DNA from: Effusibacillus dendaii | GTDB taxonomy: Bacteria > Bacillota > Bacilli > Tumebacillales > Effusibacillaceae | NCBI RefSeq assembly: GCF_015097055.1 | Contig: NZ_AP023366.1 | Location: forward strand, 2,436,001 to 2,500,000 | Length of the DNA: 64,000 nucleotides | Direction of reading: 5' to 3' | In this document: positions 36,465-44,309 of the stretch, piece after piece | How the letters are laid out: every line of letters begins with the position of its first letter | Position numbering within the stretch: the first letter of the stretch is position 1 | Notes under the pieces: generated by a model | Told to the model about the DNA's origin: nothing | Databases searched by the model: none | The model's input: the letters and a program-made list of their open reading frames with translations, nothing else | Program-made: the position numbers and the translations under genes

Positions 36465-36587
36465 ACCGGTTCCTCCATTCATTGATTGGTTCTATTCATT
36501 ATATCCTTTTTAAGCCGCATGAAGAAACTGTGATTGCACAAACTACTTGTGTCTAGAAAATCCTGTTTGTGAAAGGAGATCGGATGC

Positions 36588-36945
36588 ATGCAGCAACAGA
36601 CGGGACAAAGTCAGCCCTTGCAAACGCAGACCGGCACTCAGCCGCGCATGAAAACGCCACCGCAGGTGATCACCACCAAAGATCATATGTATTTGAAAGA
36701 CCTTGTCATGGACACTGCTGGCCATGAAGAAATGTGCCCATTTTGCCCAGGAATGTCAGGATCAGGAGATTCGCCAGTTAATCGATCAGACGGGTCAAAT
36801 GCATCTTCGCCACTATAACATGCTGCTGCAGCAATTGATGACGAACAACCGGCAGGGAATGCAGCAGGTGCCGCAATCGGCAGGGCAGACAGCAAGCCAG
36901 CAACCGTCCGATTTTCAAAAAACGGGGTATCCGCCCTTAATGTAA
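36588..36945 (+). pseudogene. CotF-like spore coat protein gene with a frameshift
   Basis: The start is well formed (AAAGGAGAT, then ATG 36588) and gives a Gln-rich leader then PPQVITTKDHMYLKDL. At about 36702 the frame breaks. The next frame continues the CotF family text: SWTLLAMKKCAHFAQECQDQ, EIRQLIDQTGQMHLRHYNML. Removing one base or adding two near 36702 restores a protein of about 118 residues. The part after the break has only a TTG as possible start and no ribosome site, so two separate proteins are unlikely. An intact CotF-like gene follows at 36964 and may cover the loss. Confidence 0.75.
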
Positions 36946-36963
36946 ATGGAAAGGAGGAAGAAC

Positions 36964-37326
36964 ATGACACAGCAACAGGCCAACCAGATTAAAAACCCGA
37001 AACCGGCCGGTGAACCAAAGGCAAAAGGGCCGCAGATGAATGACCGGGACCGGATCAATGATATATTGGCGATGGAGAAATATATGACAGACAGCTTGAA
37101 CACAGCGGTGCGGGAAGCAAGTCACGATACGCTGCATCAAACGATGATGACTATTTTAAATGAAACGCATCAATGCCAACGCAACATTTTCAATAAGATG
37201 TTCGAAAAGGGATGGTATACGCTTGAGGCGGAAGATCAGCAAAAGGTGAACCAGACGCTTCAACAGTTCCAAAACTATGCGTCTCAGTTTCCTTACGGCA
37301 ATATGAGCGGCAGCATGACGCATTAA
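36964..37326 (+). CDS. CotF-like spore coat protein
   Basis: The 120-residue protein matches the CotF family of spore coat proteins, which share a ferritin-like four-helix shape. The helical core is MNDRDRINDILAMEKYMTDS then LNTAVREASHDTLHQTMMTI and LNETHQCQRNIFNKMFEKGW. The ATG at 36964 has AAAGGAGGAA upstream; an earlier in-frame ATG (36946) precedes that site. It lies directly behind the frameshifted CotF-like gene and before the SASP gene, so the three are probably made in sporulation. No clear sigma-K or sigma-E promoter could be fixed by eye. Confidence 0.85.
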   Translation: MTQQQANQIKNPKPAGEPKAKGPQMNDRDRINDILAMEKYMTDSLNTAVREASHDTLHQTMMTILNETHQCQRNIFNKMFEKGWYTLEAEDQQKVNQTLQQFQNYASQFPYGNMSGSMTH

Positions 37327-37341
37327 ACCAAAAACTGCCAG

Positions 37342-37370
37342 GTTTATATATCAGTAATTTGCGCATTATA
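37342..37370 (+). promoter_or_regulatory. Candidate sigma-G promoter of the SASP gene
   Basis: CATTATA (37364-37370) fits the sigma-F/G -10 form CATNNTA. GTTTA (37342-37346) lies 17 bases before it as a weak -35. It sits about 30 bases upstream of the SASP start. SASP genes are normally read by sigma-G in the forespore. Confidence 0.4.
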
Positions 37371-37401
37371 GAATTACACCACTGAAAAGGAGGAAGTAAA
37401 C

Positions 37402-37599
37402 ATGGCAAACAATCGTAATCAAAAACTGGTTTCCGGTGCAGCGCAAGCTCTTGATCAAATGAAATATGAAATTGCTCAAGAGTTCGGAATCGAACTGGGT
37501 GCAGACCAAACTTCCCGCCAAAATGGTTCGGTTGGTGGAGAAATCACGAAGCGCCTGGTGAAGTTTGCAGAGCAAGCTTTATCTGGCCGTCAACAATAA
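37402..37599 (+). CDS. Alpha/beta-type small acid-soluble spore protein
   Basis: This DNA-binding protein coats and protects the chromosome in the dormant spore and is degraded by the Gpr protease at germination. The 65 residues show the family sequence: [20 protein letters not shown], then [20 protein letters not shown], where the Gpr cut site (EFGIE) lies, and [15 protein letters not shown]. The ATG has AAAAGGAGGAAG upstream. It has its own terminator and a candidate sigma-G promoter. Confidence 0.95.
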   Translation: MANNRNQKLVSGAAQALDQMKYEIAQEFGIELGADQTSRQNGSVGGEITKRLVKFAEQALSGRQQ

Positions 37600-37628
37600 T
37601 TCAATCAAAATCGAATCCTAATATAAGG

Positions 37629-37653
37629 AGCCTCCGGCAGGAGGCTTTCTTCA
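37629..37653 (+). terminator. Terminator of the SASP gene
   Basis: AGCCTCC (37629-37635) pairs with GGAGGCT (37640-37646), followed by TTCTT. Confidence 0.8.
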
Positions 37654-37777
37654 TGAGCGGGCCTATTGGGAGATGAACGAACTTCCCCTCAAAAGGGAAT
37701 AATAGGATAACGTCGAATAAAAGAATAGTTGTTGTTGAAAAATCTGGTGTACGGTGTCTGTGGCAGGAGGGATCAGC

Positions 37778-38638
37778 GTGAGTGATACATATATCGTATC
37801 GATGGAATGGGTGAAAGATCAGATCGCAAAAGAGAATGTCGGGGAACAAGTTCGTCTGATTGACTGCCGGTTTGTATTGGGGCAGCCGGAAATCGGCAAA
37901 CAGGATTATCGGAAAGAACATTTGCCGGGTGCATTTCATTTTGATTTGGATCAAGATTTGGCAAGCAGCGTTCAAACGCACGGAGGACGTCACCCGTTGC
38001 CAGATCTGGAAAAATTCGCCGAATTACTAGGCGAAACGGGAATCGATGATACGCTCACCGTTGTGGCATATGACGACCAGGGTGGTATGATGGCGTCCCG
38101 TCTTTGGTGGATGCTGCATTATCTGGGGCACCCAAAAGTGTATGTGATGGACGGTGGTTTCTCGCAGTGGAAAGGCAACGGGTATCCGGTTACGCGGGAA
38201 TTGCCTGCACCTGTAAAGAAACGAACGTTCCGCATCCGGCTTCAACGGGACGCAGTGGTGCCTATGGAGGAAGTAAAAGCGAAACTGGGGAAAGCGGGAA
38301 CCGTCTTGATTGATTCGCGGGAAGAAAAACGATATTTGGGTATTGAGGAACCGATCGACCGCGTGGCGGGGCATATCCCGGGAGCCGTCAATTATTTCTG
38401 GAAAGAATCCTTGAATCCAGAAGGCTTTTGGAAAACGGTGGACGAACAAAAGAAGCGGTTTCAGGACCTCAACCCTGCAGATGAAGTGATTGTGTACTGC
38501 GGATCGGGTGTCAGCGCATGTCCCAATATTCTGGCGCTGAAACAGGCTGGTTTTCCGAATGTTCGTTTGTATGCGGGCAGTTGGAGCGATTGGATTACCT
38601 ATCCTGAAAATCCGGTTGCAAATGGCAAAGAGCAATGA
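37778..38638 (+). CDS. Sulfurtransferase with two rhodanese domains
   Basis: The 286-residue protein has an inactive N-terminal rhodanese domain and an active C-terminal one, as in thiosulfate and 3-mercaptopyruvate sulfurtransferases. The front domain has LIDCRFVLGQPEIGKQDYRK and HLPGAFHFDLDQDLASSVQT. The rear one has VLIDSREEKRYLGIEEPIDR, AGHIPGAVNYFWKESLN and the catalytic cysteine loop VIVYCGSGVSACPN. GTG 37778 is chosen because CAGGAGGGATC lies just upstream. The Toprim gene starts inside its stop codon (ATGA), so the two are co-translated. Confidence 0.92.
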   Translation: MSDTYIVSMEWVKDQIAKENVGEQVRLIDCRFVLGQPEIGKQDYRKEHLPGAFHFDLDQDLASSVQTHGGRHPLPDLEKFAELLGETGIDDTLTVVAYDDQGGMMASRLWWMLHYLGHPKVYVMDGGFSQWKGNGYPVTRELPAPVKKRTFRIRLQRDAVVPMEEVKAKLGKAGTVLIDSREEKRYLGIEEPIDRVAGHIPGAVNYFWKESLNPEGFWKTVDEQKKRFQDLNPADEVIVYCGSGVSACPNILALKQAGFPNVRLYAGSWSDWITYPENPVANGKEQ

Positions 38639-38961
38639 AAATCATCGTGGTGGAAGGTAAAAAAGACAAGGAACGGCTGCTGCAGGTGCTTGATGAACCG
38701 GTTGCGTTCGTCTGCACAAACGGGACGTTAAGTGAAGAAAAATTGGAATCGTTGATTTGGCCGTTACAGGACGAAGAACAGGTGTACATATTCGTGGATG
38801 CCGACGATTCGGGAAACAAACTGCGCAGTCAACTAAAAAGGGAACTCCCGAACGCCAAACATCTGTATACGCGAAAAATCTACCGACAGGTGCAGGATAC
38901 GCCGCTTGAGCACCTTGCCGAAGTGCTGTTCAAAGCTAAGTTTGAAGTAGTGTTGGAGTAG
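38635..38961 (+). CDS. Small Toprim-domain protein (YusF-like)
   Basis: The 108-residue protein is essentially one Toprim fold: the glutamate in IIVVEGKKDKERLLQVL near residue 6 and the DxD motif in YIFVDADDSGNKLRSQLKRE. The Toprim fold is found in nucleases, primases and topoisomerases, and binds metal at these acids. RNase M5 is a longer relative. The ATG overlaps the stop of the sulfurtransferase gene. The target nucleic acid, if any, is not known, and the link to the sulfurtransferase is by position only. Confidence 0.8.
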   Translation: MKIIVVEGKKDKERLLQVLDEPVAFVCTNGTLSEEKLESLIWPLQDEEQVYIFVDADDSGNKLRSQLKRELPNAKHLYTRKIYRQVQDTPLEHLAEVLFKAKFEVVLE

Positions 38962-38996
38962 GGGAATCACTCCCTCTACTAAGGTTATATATTGAA

Positions 38997-39134
38997 TTAC
39001 GCCTTGGCAGAAGTTTTTTTTATCGCTTTGCGTAGGGCGGTTTCACTAATCTTGCCTTGTACGAACGCCATAATGAGGTTGGTGTCCAGCTTGTTGGCCG
39101 ATTTTTTAGAGTTGGTTTTACCCGTTGCAATCAC
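38997..39134 (-). CDS. Small basic protein, 45 residues, unrecognised
   Basis: The minus strand from GTG 39134 to TAA 38997 encodes a lysine- and alanine-rich peptide with a plausible amphipathic helix: KTNSKKSANKLDTNLIMAFV then QGKISETALRKAIKKTSAKA. A perfect TATAAT (39185-39180, minus strand) lies about 50 bases before the start, after the aceA terminator. GGGAGA directly abuts the GTG, closer than usual, which weakens the start call. It is not part of any larger frame. The net charge of about +9 would suit nucleic-acid binding, but I do not know the family. Confidence 0.45.
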   Translation of the reverse strand: MIATGKTNSKKSANKLDTNLIMAFVQGKISETALRKAIKKTSAKA

Positions 39135-39202
39135 TCTCCCAAAAGACTGTTACTAGCAGTCTAGTCAGGAACTTGCAAGATTATACGCCAGATGGAAAAA
39201 CA

Positions 39203-39253
39203 GAAAAGAACAGGCACCGCGATCCCTTTCGGAAACGTGATGCCTGTTTGATA
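39203..39253 (-). terminator. Terminator of aceA
   Basis: On the minus strand ACAGGCATCACG pairs with CGCGGTGCCTGT (one mismatch and GU pairs), followed by TCTTTTC and TTTTT further on. Confidence 0.8.
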
Positions 39254-39275
39254 GATTTGCTAAACGCGTATGATC

Positions 39276-40565
39276 TTACTTCGTTACTTCTTCATAGAAC
39301 TGTTCTGCTTCTGTGGAACCGGTGAGAGCCGTTGTAGAAGAGGTTCCGCCCGATACTACCTGTGAAACTTCGTCAAAGTATCCTGTACCTACTTCACGCT
39401 GATGTTTCGTAGCGGTGTAACCATGAACTTCAGCTGCAAATTCTGCTTGCTGCAGCTCCGCATAGGCAGCCATGCCACGATCTCTGTACCCGCGGGCGAG
39501 CTCGAACATGCTGTAGTTGAGGGCGTGGAAGCCAGCCAGTGTGACGAATTGGAATTTATAGCCCATTTCACCAAGTTCATATTGGTATTTCTCGATGGTT
39601 GCATCATCCAGTTTTTTCTTCCAGTTGAAGGAGGGGGAGCAGTTGTATGCCAACAGTTTGCCGGGGAACTGTGCATGAATCGCTTCCGCAAAACGGCGTG
39701 CTTCGTCCAGATTCGGTTCAGACGTTTCACACCAAATCAGGTCTGCATAGGGGGCGTAAGCGAGTCCTCTTGCAATTGCCTGATCCAGGCCAGCCCGCAC
39801 GCGGAAGAATCCTTCTGTTGTACGCTCGCCGGTAATGAATTCACGGTCACGCGGATCTACGTCGCTGGTCAACAAATTCGCAGCGTTTGCGTCGGTGCGT
39901 GCTACCAGAATGGTGGGTACGCCCATTACGTCTGCAGCCAAGCGAGCTGCAACCAGATTGCGAACAGCGGCTTGCGTCGGGATCAACACTTTACCGCCCA
40001 TGTGACCGCATTTTTTCTCAGATGCGAGCTGATCTTCAAAGTGAACGCCTGCCGCACCTGCTTCAATCATCGCTTTCATCAGTTCGAATACGTTCAACGG
40101 CCCGCCAAAACCTGCCTCTGCATCCGCAACGATCGGTGCGAACCAGTGGATATCCCCTTTGCCTTCCGAGTGTTGAATTTGATCGGCACGCTGCAGCGCC
40201 TGATTAATGCGTTTTACAACCTGTGGCACGCTGTTTGCCGGATACAATGACTGGTCAGGATACATTTGGCCTGCCAGATTTGCATCAGCTGCTACTTGCC
40301 AGCCGCTCAGATAGATGGCTTTCAAACCGGCTTTTACTTGTTGCACCGCCTGATTGCCGGTGAGTGCGCCGAGAGCGTGCACATGGTGTTCGGTGTGCAG
40401 CAGATGCCACAAACGCTCAGCTCCCAAACGGGCAAGCGTGTGTTCAATTTGGACAGAACCGCGCAAACGAACTACATCCTCAGCGGAATAGGTACGTTCG
40501 ATTCCTTTCCAACGATCTGCTTTCCAGCTTTCCTGAACTTCACGAATTTCTTGTTCGCGTGACAT
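39276..40565 (-). CDS. aceA: Isocitrate lyase
   Basis: This enzyme splits isocitrate into glyoxylate and succinate, the first step of the glyoxylate bypass. The 429-residue protein has the signature [14 protein letters not shown] with the catalytic cysteine near residue 185, [20 protein letters not shown] with metal ligands, [16 protein letters not shown], and [19 protein letters not shown]. The ATG at 40565 is preceded by GGAGGAGAGG. A TATAAT-type -10 overlaps one of two repeated upstream palindromes. aceB lies 5 kb away in the opposite direction, and the upstream motifs of the two genes differ, so they may be under separate control. Confidence 0.97.
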   Translation of the reverse strand: MSREQEIREVQESWKADRWKGIERTYSAEDVVRLRGSVQIEHTLARLGAERLWHLLHTEHHVHALGALTGNQAVQQVKAGLKAIYLSGWQVAADANLAGQMYPDQSLYPANSVPQVVKRINQALQRADQIQHSEGKGDIHWFAPIVADAEAGFGGPLNVFELMKAMIEAGAAGVHFEDQLASEKKCGHMGGKVLIPTQAAVRNLVAARLAADVMGVPTILVARTDANAANLLTSDVDPRDREFITGERTTEGFFRVRAGLDQAIARGLAYAPYADLIWCETSEPNLDEARRFAEAIHAQFPGKLLAYNCSPSFNWKKKLDDATIEKYQYELGEMGYKFQFVTLAGFHALNYSMFELARGYRDRGMAAYAELQQAEFAAEVHGYTATKHQREVGTGYFDEVSQVVSGGTSSTTALTGSTEAEQFYEEVTK

Positions 40566-40598
40566 GATTTTCCTCTCCTCCTGGAATGAATTGCCCCT

Positions 40599-40644
40599 TG
40601 TGTATTATATAACACTAAAATTGTTTATGTGTGTACTATAACAC
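40599..40644 (-). promoter_or_regulatory. aceA promoter region with twin operator-like sites
   Basis: TGTGTATTATATAACAC (40599-40615) and TGTGTACTATAACAC (40630-40644) share TGTGTA...TATAACAC and are each nearly palindromic (GTGT/ACAC). They start 31 bases apart, close to three helical turns. The first contains the -10 of aceA (TATAAT on the minus strand). Such a pair could hold a repressor dimer of dimers. Confidence 0.55.
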
Positions 40645-40747
40645 GACTGCCGGATTGTGGCAAGTGTTTTTCTTGCGGAAATTTTTCAAAAAGTAAAGTG
40701 AACAGAAACCCTAAATCTGCTTATTAAAAAGTAAACAGAGTTGTCGA

Positions 40748-40780
40748 TCGATGAAAAAAAGCCCTTGCGGGGCTTGAAAA
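40748..40780 (-). terminator. Terminator of the MoxR/VWA pair
   Basis: On the minus strand AGCCCCGCAAGGGCTT forms a hairpin followed by TTTTTTTC. It lies 80 bases after the VWA stop. Confidence 0.75.
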
Positions 40781-40858
40781 TAAAATCAGATGTCCTTGCA
40801 TTAGTTTGCAGTCATTTCGCCATTATAATCAGGAATTTAACTTGTCCATTTTCACCTG

Positions 40859-42676
40859 TTAGATAATTTGTTTGAAAATTTTTCTGAGAAGCGGGGTAAG
40901 AGAAGAGACGAATTCTTCCACTCCCGAGATGACAAGGTGCGATCTGCCGTAGATGTTTTTCATAACATCAACATCCCGCTCTGTAATCTCTTCTTTGGAA
41001 AGAAACACACCGATGACTTCCATTCCTTTTTTTCTTGCCTCATAAACCGCCTCGTATGTGTCTTTAATCCCATTTTCGACATAATTAAAGGCTGCTGGCT
41101 CTCCGTCAGTGAAGATAATCATAAATTTGCGTTTTTCGCTTCGTTTTAAAAAACCTTCTGTTTCTTTGCGGATAATATAGCCGTCGCGATTGTCCTCTTT
41201 TGCTGAAAGCTGCAGGATAAGCGATCCACTTTCTTGCAGAGAATTTTGGAAGGAGAAAATCCGTTTTAGATAATTAGGCTGTTTTTTCTCGTCCGCCATC
41301 ATCCCATCTTCCCAAAAACCGCTTATCTGATGAGGGATGGATTGTCTTTTTAACACCTCATGCAGAAGTGCGATCGTTTTTTGGACCGGCTCGATTTTAT
41401 CCATCATAGAAGAAGAACAGTCCACTAAAATGGAAAAGGCGGCGTCGATCTGTTTGCTTTCTGCCTGTTTTTTATAAAAAAGACGCGGATTTTCTTCTGT
41501 ATAGAACCGGATGAGTTTCTTTCCCAATCTTCCGATTAACCGGTCGTTTTGGCTGTCATTTTGTTTTTTCTCCAACATTTTTTGAATGCTTGCTTCAAGC
41601 TTTTTTCGAAAAACGGCAATTTCTTGCAGGATTTGTCCATATTTGATTTTCTCTTCTTCACTTGCCTCTTTCGGATTTAAAATCGTGAGCTCTGCATGTT
41701 GATTTTCAATACCGTACGGGTGCAATTTTTCCTTTTTTATAATTTTTTCAGGCATTTGATCGGTATAAATGTTTTGTTTGCTTCTTGCTGCCATTCCTTG
41801 AATGACGGCAAGCACCTGATCTCCCGAATCACTTACTCTTTCTGTATCGGATAATAATTTACTTGAAGAGCCTTGATTAATATCAAATTGAAGAAACGAT
41901 TCATTTGGCGTTTGACTTTCCCGGTGCCAGGTGGGCATTTTTTCTTTTACGCCACCGTTCTCTTTTGTTTCTACAGAGCCGGATTGTTTTGGATTCGGTT
42001 TTCTTTTGAGTTCATCAAATGTTTTATGATGCCCGATTTCATATGTGCGATATTGGGCTTTCATATCTTGATCGAGCAGGTTTTCTGTTAAGATTTTCTC
42101 AATAAATGGCTGTACCTCGCGTTGCGATGTAAATTTTGGCAGCTTTACATCCCATTTTGTTTCAACGAATTGATTTTTTGTAAGCAGAGAGAGAGAAAAA
42201 TAAAACGCCTCTGCATCCTGTTTGTTCTGTAGAGCGGATACGATTTCCCGGTTTAGGGTAATGACCAGCTCATCATTTCTTTGCTTTAAAAAGGCCTTCA
42301 TTCCAGGTCGCAGGCTCTTGATGAGCGTTTCAATTCGATATTCCTCCAGCAGAAGATAAAGATGCTTTTTTAGCGTCGTAAGTTTTTGCTCTTTAATGCT
42401 TTGCAGATAATCCTGCGTGATTTGCGGATCTGAAAAATGCCATTCTCCAAATGCTTTTAAATACAGCTCTGCTTTTAAAAGACGTCTTTGTTTTTCGATC
42501 GGATAACTTTCCCAAAGGGAAGGCAGATAAAAGGTTTTACTGCTGGGACTGTAGTAGCTGTGATAGCCGATTTTTACCTGTATCTCTTTTTCTTTTGCCA
42601 AAGCTTTTGCAAGATTCGTTAACATTGAAACAAGCGATGTGTTGGATCGGTTGTCGGAGAAGGATAAAAATTTCAT
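40859..42676 (-). CDS. VWA-domain protein, CoxE/NorD-like partner of a MoxR ATPase
   Basis: The 605-residue protein has a poorly conserved helical front (MKFLSFSDNRSNTSLVSMLT) and a C-terminal von Willebrand A domain with an intact metal site: ILVDCSSSMMDKIEP near residue 417 and IIFTDGEPAAF further on. Such proteins act with a MoxR AAA+ ATPase to assemble or activate a partner. ATG 42676 is chosen with AAGGAG 9 bases upstream. It lies 4 bases after the ATPase gene. The base composition is much richer in A and T than the neighbours, with many AAA and TTT codons, which suggests transfer from a lower-GC relative. The client protein is unknown. Confidence 0.85.
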   Translation of the reverse strand: MKFLSFSDNRSNTSLVSMLTNLAKALAKEKEIQVKIGYHSYYSPSSKTFYLPSLWESYPIEKQRRLLKAELYLKAFGEWHFSDPQITQDYLQSIKEQKLTTLKKHLYLLLEEYRIETLIKSLRPGMKAFLKQRNDELVITLNREIVSALQNKQDAEAFYFSLSLLTKNQFVETKWDVKLPKFTSQREVQPFIEKILTENLLDQDMKAQYRTYEIGHHKTFDELKRKPNPKQSGSVETKENGGVKEKMPTWHRESQTPNESFLQFDINQGSSSKLLSDTERVSDSGDQVLAVIQGMAARSKQNIYTDQMPEKIIKKEKLHPYGIENQHAELTILNPKEASEEEKIKYGQILQEIAVFRKKLEASIQKMLEKKQNDSQNDRLIGRLGKKLIRFYTEENPRLFYKKQAESKQIDAAFSILVDCSSSMMDKIEPVQKTIALLHEVLKRQSIPHQISGFWEDGMMADEKKQPNYLKRIFSFQNSLQESGSLILQLSAKEDNRDGYIIRKETEGFLKRSEKRKFMIIFTDGEPAAFNYVENGIKDTYEAVYEARKKGMEVIGVFLSKEEITERDVDVMKNIYGRSHLVISGVEEFVSSLTPLLRKIFKQII

Positions 42677-42680
42677 GATT

Positions 42681-43529
42681 TTATTCTCCTTCAAAATATG
42701 TCTCGGATAAATTGATGACAAGCTCTCTTTCTTTTTCATCTTCCAGTTTATCTGCAATCGCTCGTTTAATCGCTCGAAGCGGCGGAAGATAGAGCGTAAG
42801 ATCCAATGCATCGATCAAGGCTCGAATGGACCCAGCCTCTTCCGAGAGATGTCCGTTTTTAACTTCTTGAATAACATCTTTTGAAAAGGAGATGAACGGA
42901 TCATAGAGATCATCGTTTTTTTGTTTGGATTGTTCGATGAAAATTTTTCTTAAAATCTCCCCGGATACATAAGGCACTTCAATCACGATAAAGCGGTTTT
43001 TCAACGCCTCATTCAGCGGTGTTGTTCCGATATAGCCTTCATTGATGGAGGCGATCACACAAAAATCCTCATGTGCAGTAATGCTCTCTTGGGTAAACGG
43101 ATTGACGATAGTTCTGCGGTAATCCAAAATCCCATTTAGGATCGGAAGCGTTTCCGGTTTTGCCATATTGATTTCATCGATGTATAACAGGTGACCTTGT
43201 TTCATCGCTTTGATCACCGGTCCTTCGACAAATTCAATGGTTCCATTTACAAGCGTTTTAAAACCCAAAAGAGCTTCCGCATCCAAATCAACCGAACAGT
43301 TGACCTGTTGCACGGGAAGATGAAAGAACGCGGCGATGCTTTCGGATAATTTGGTTTTTCCGGATCCGGTCGGTCCTTTTAGCAAAATGTTTTTTCCAAG
43401 CGATAAGGACATGGCTGCATCATAAAAGATGCTTTCATCGTCGGAGAGGTATCCGCCTTTTATCTGTAAAGTGATTTTTTCTTTTCTTTTTTTGATCTTA
43501 TCTTGTAGCTCATTTGGTAGTGGAAACAT
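42681..43529 (-). CDS. MoxR-type AAA+ ATPase
   Basis: The 282-residue protein is a MoxR-family AAA+ ATPase: Walker A GPTGSGKTKLSESIAAFF near residue 51, GFKTLVNGTIEFVEGPVIKA (the loop that contacts partners), Walker B HLLYIDEINMAKPETLPILN and the sensor and arginine-finger region ASINEGYIGTTPLNEALKNR. ATG 43529 has GGACGGAG upstream; an in-frame ATG at 43577 has no site. It is the first gene of a two-gene operon with the VWA protein. Both genes share AT-rich codon use, so they probably moved together. The pair could serve in metal-enzyme maturation or a stress response; the sequence does not say which. Confidence 0.88.
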   Translation of the reverse strand: MFPLPNELQDKIKKRKEKITLQIKGGYLSDDESIFYDAAMSLSLGKNILLKGPTGSGKTKLSESIAAFFHLPVQQVNCSVDLDAEALLGFKTLVNGTIEFVEGPVIKAMKQGHLLYIDEINMAKPETLPILNGILDYRRTIVNPFTQESITAHEDFCVIASINEGYIGTTPLNEALKNRFIVIEVPYVSGEILRKIFIEQSKQKNDDLYDPFISFSKDVIQEVKNGHLSEEAGSIRALIDALDLTLYLPPLRAIKRAIADKLEDEKERELVINLSETYFEGE

Positions 43530-43812
43530 AGACTCCGTCCTTCCTGGTGTATCTTTTTCTCTTTTATATTTTAACAAAAATCCTAACTCCTCTTGTAGAT
43601 AAGGAAACTAGTCCCAATGGTGGTCCGTCGACGAAAACGCAACGTCCATGTTGCATCGTCGACACTAGACCGTCCATGGTCGTCGTGACAAATGCCCGTT
43701 GACCGTTTGTACTCGTGAGTGAAAGGGCTTGTCACTTTGGCGGGTGAAACCTGGCTTCCGCCTGCGCCGGGGGCTTGGCGGAAGCCAGGTTTTCTTTACA
43801 CGAATAGAAAGG
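43530..43812. other. Intergenic region with several nested hairpins
   Basis: From 43530 to about 43605 the DNA is AT-rich and should hold the promoter of the MoxR gene. It then changes abruptly to GC-rich text with inverted repeats: GTCGAC near 43626 with its copy near 43659, GCAAC with GTTGC inside them, and GTGACAA (43685-43691) plus GCCC (43694-43697) pairing with GGGC (43725-43728) plus TTGTCAC (43729-43735). CGTCCATG occurs twice (near 43645 and 43672). The hairpin repeat of copy B follows. No coding frame is convincing. Confidence 0.5.
43747..43792. repeat. Hairpin repeat, copy B of a three-copy family
   Basis: AAACCTGGCTTCCGCC (43747-43762) pairs perfectly over 16 bp with GGCGGAAGCCAGGTTT (43777-43792). 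The loop is TGCGCCGGGGGCTT. The element is flanked by GTG and TTTCTTTA, as in copy C at 60187. It lies 20 bases from the end of the minus-strand gerQ-like gene. Confidence 0.85.
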
Positions 43813-44265
43813 TTAGCGTGCTCCGGTACCTGTTGTCAGTTCTTGCTGCACACCGGGCGGCAGTCGCGGCGGAATATAGGCTAACGGTTCATCGAACTCC
43901 GCATAGTCAAAGTTGACGAGCAGCATGAGATAGCGTTTGCCTGTTGTAGGGTCACTCAGGATAAGGTGGTCGCGTCCCGCTGTTTCAATTCTTCCGCGAA
44001 TCACCCGTGCGTTCCATTCCGGATTGTTTTCAAACGTAAAATAGAAATTACCGACTTTACCGCGGTTAAACCGCAAGATGTTTTCAATATAGGATTCTTC
44101 CACAGTGCCAGGAACACCTGTATCGGGAAGCATGGGAAGCGGCACCGTTTGCGACGGAACGGGGAATGGGGCGCCGCTGGGTCTTGGAACAGCTGCGGCT
44201 GCAGCGCCTGGCTGCGCAGTCCCGGCATATGGGTAAAACGGTTGTTGATAGGGGAAATAATACAT
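43813..44265 (-). CDS. gerQ: Spore coat protein GerQ (YwdL-like)
   Basis: GerQ is a coat protein that is cross-linked by transglutaminase and needed for the cortex-lytic enzyme CwlJ to localise. The 150-residue protein has a Tyr/Pro/Ala-rich front part and the conserved C-terminal domain: VEESYIENILRFNRGKVGNF, YFTFENNPEWNARVIRGRIE and AGRDHLILSDPTTGKRYLML. No cwlJ gene adjoins in this window. The start ATG has AGGGAGTG upstream. Confidence 0.9.
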   Translation of the reverse strand: MYYFPYQQPFYPYAGTAQPGAAAAAVPRPSGAPFPVPSQTVPLPMLPDTGVPGTVEESYIENILRFNRGKVGNFYFTFENNPEWNARVIRGRIETAGRDHLILSDPTTGKRYLMLLVNFDYAEFDEPLAYIPPRLPPGVQQELTTGTGAR

Positions 44266-44309
44266 ACTTTTTTCACTCCCTTTTTCATGTGAATCGATTG
44301 ATGATCACT

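Noticed and set aside
39402-40250. 282-codon open frame on the plus strand
   Set aside because: It is antisense to aceA, whose identity is certain.
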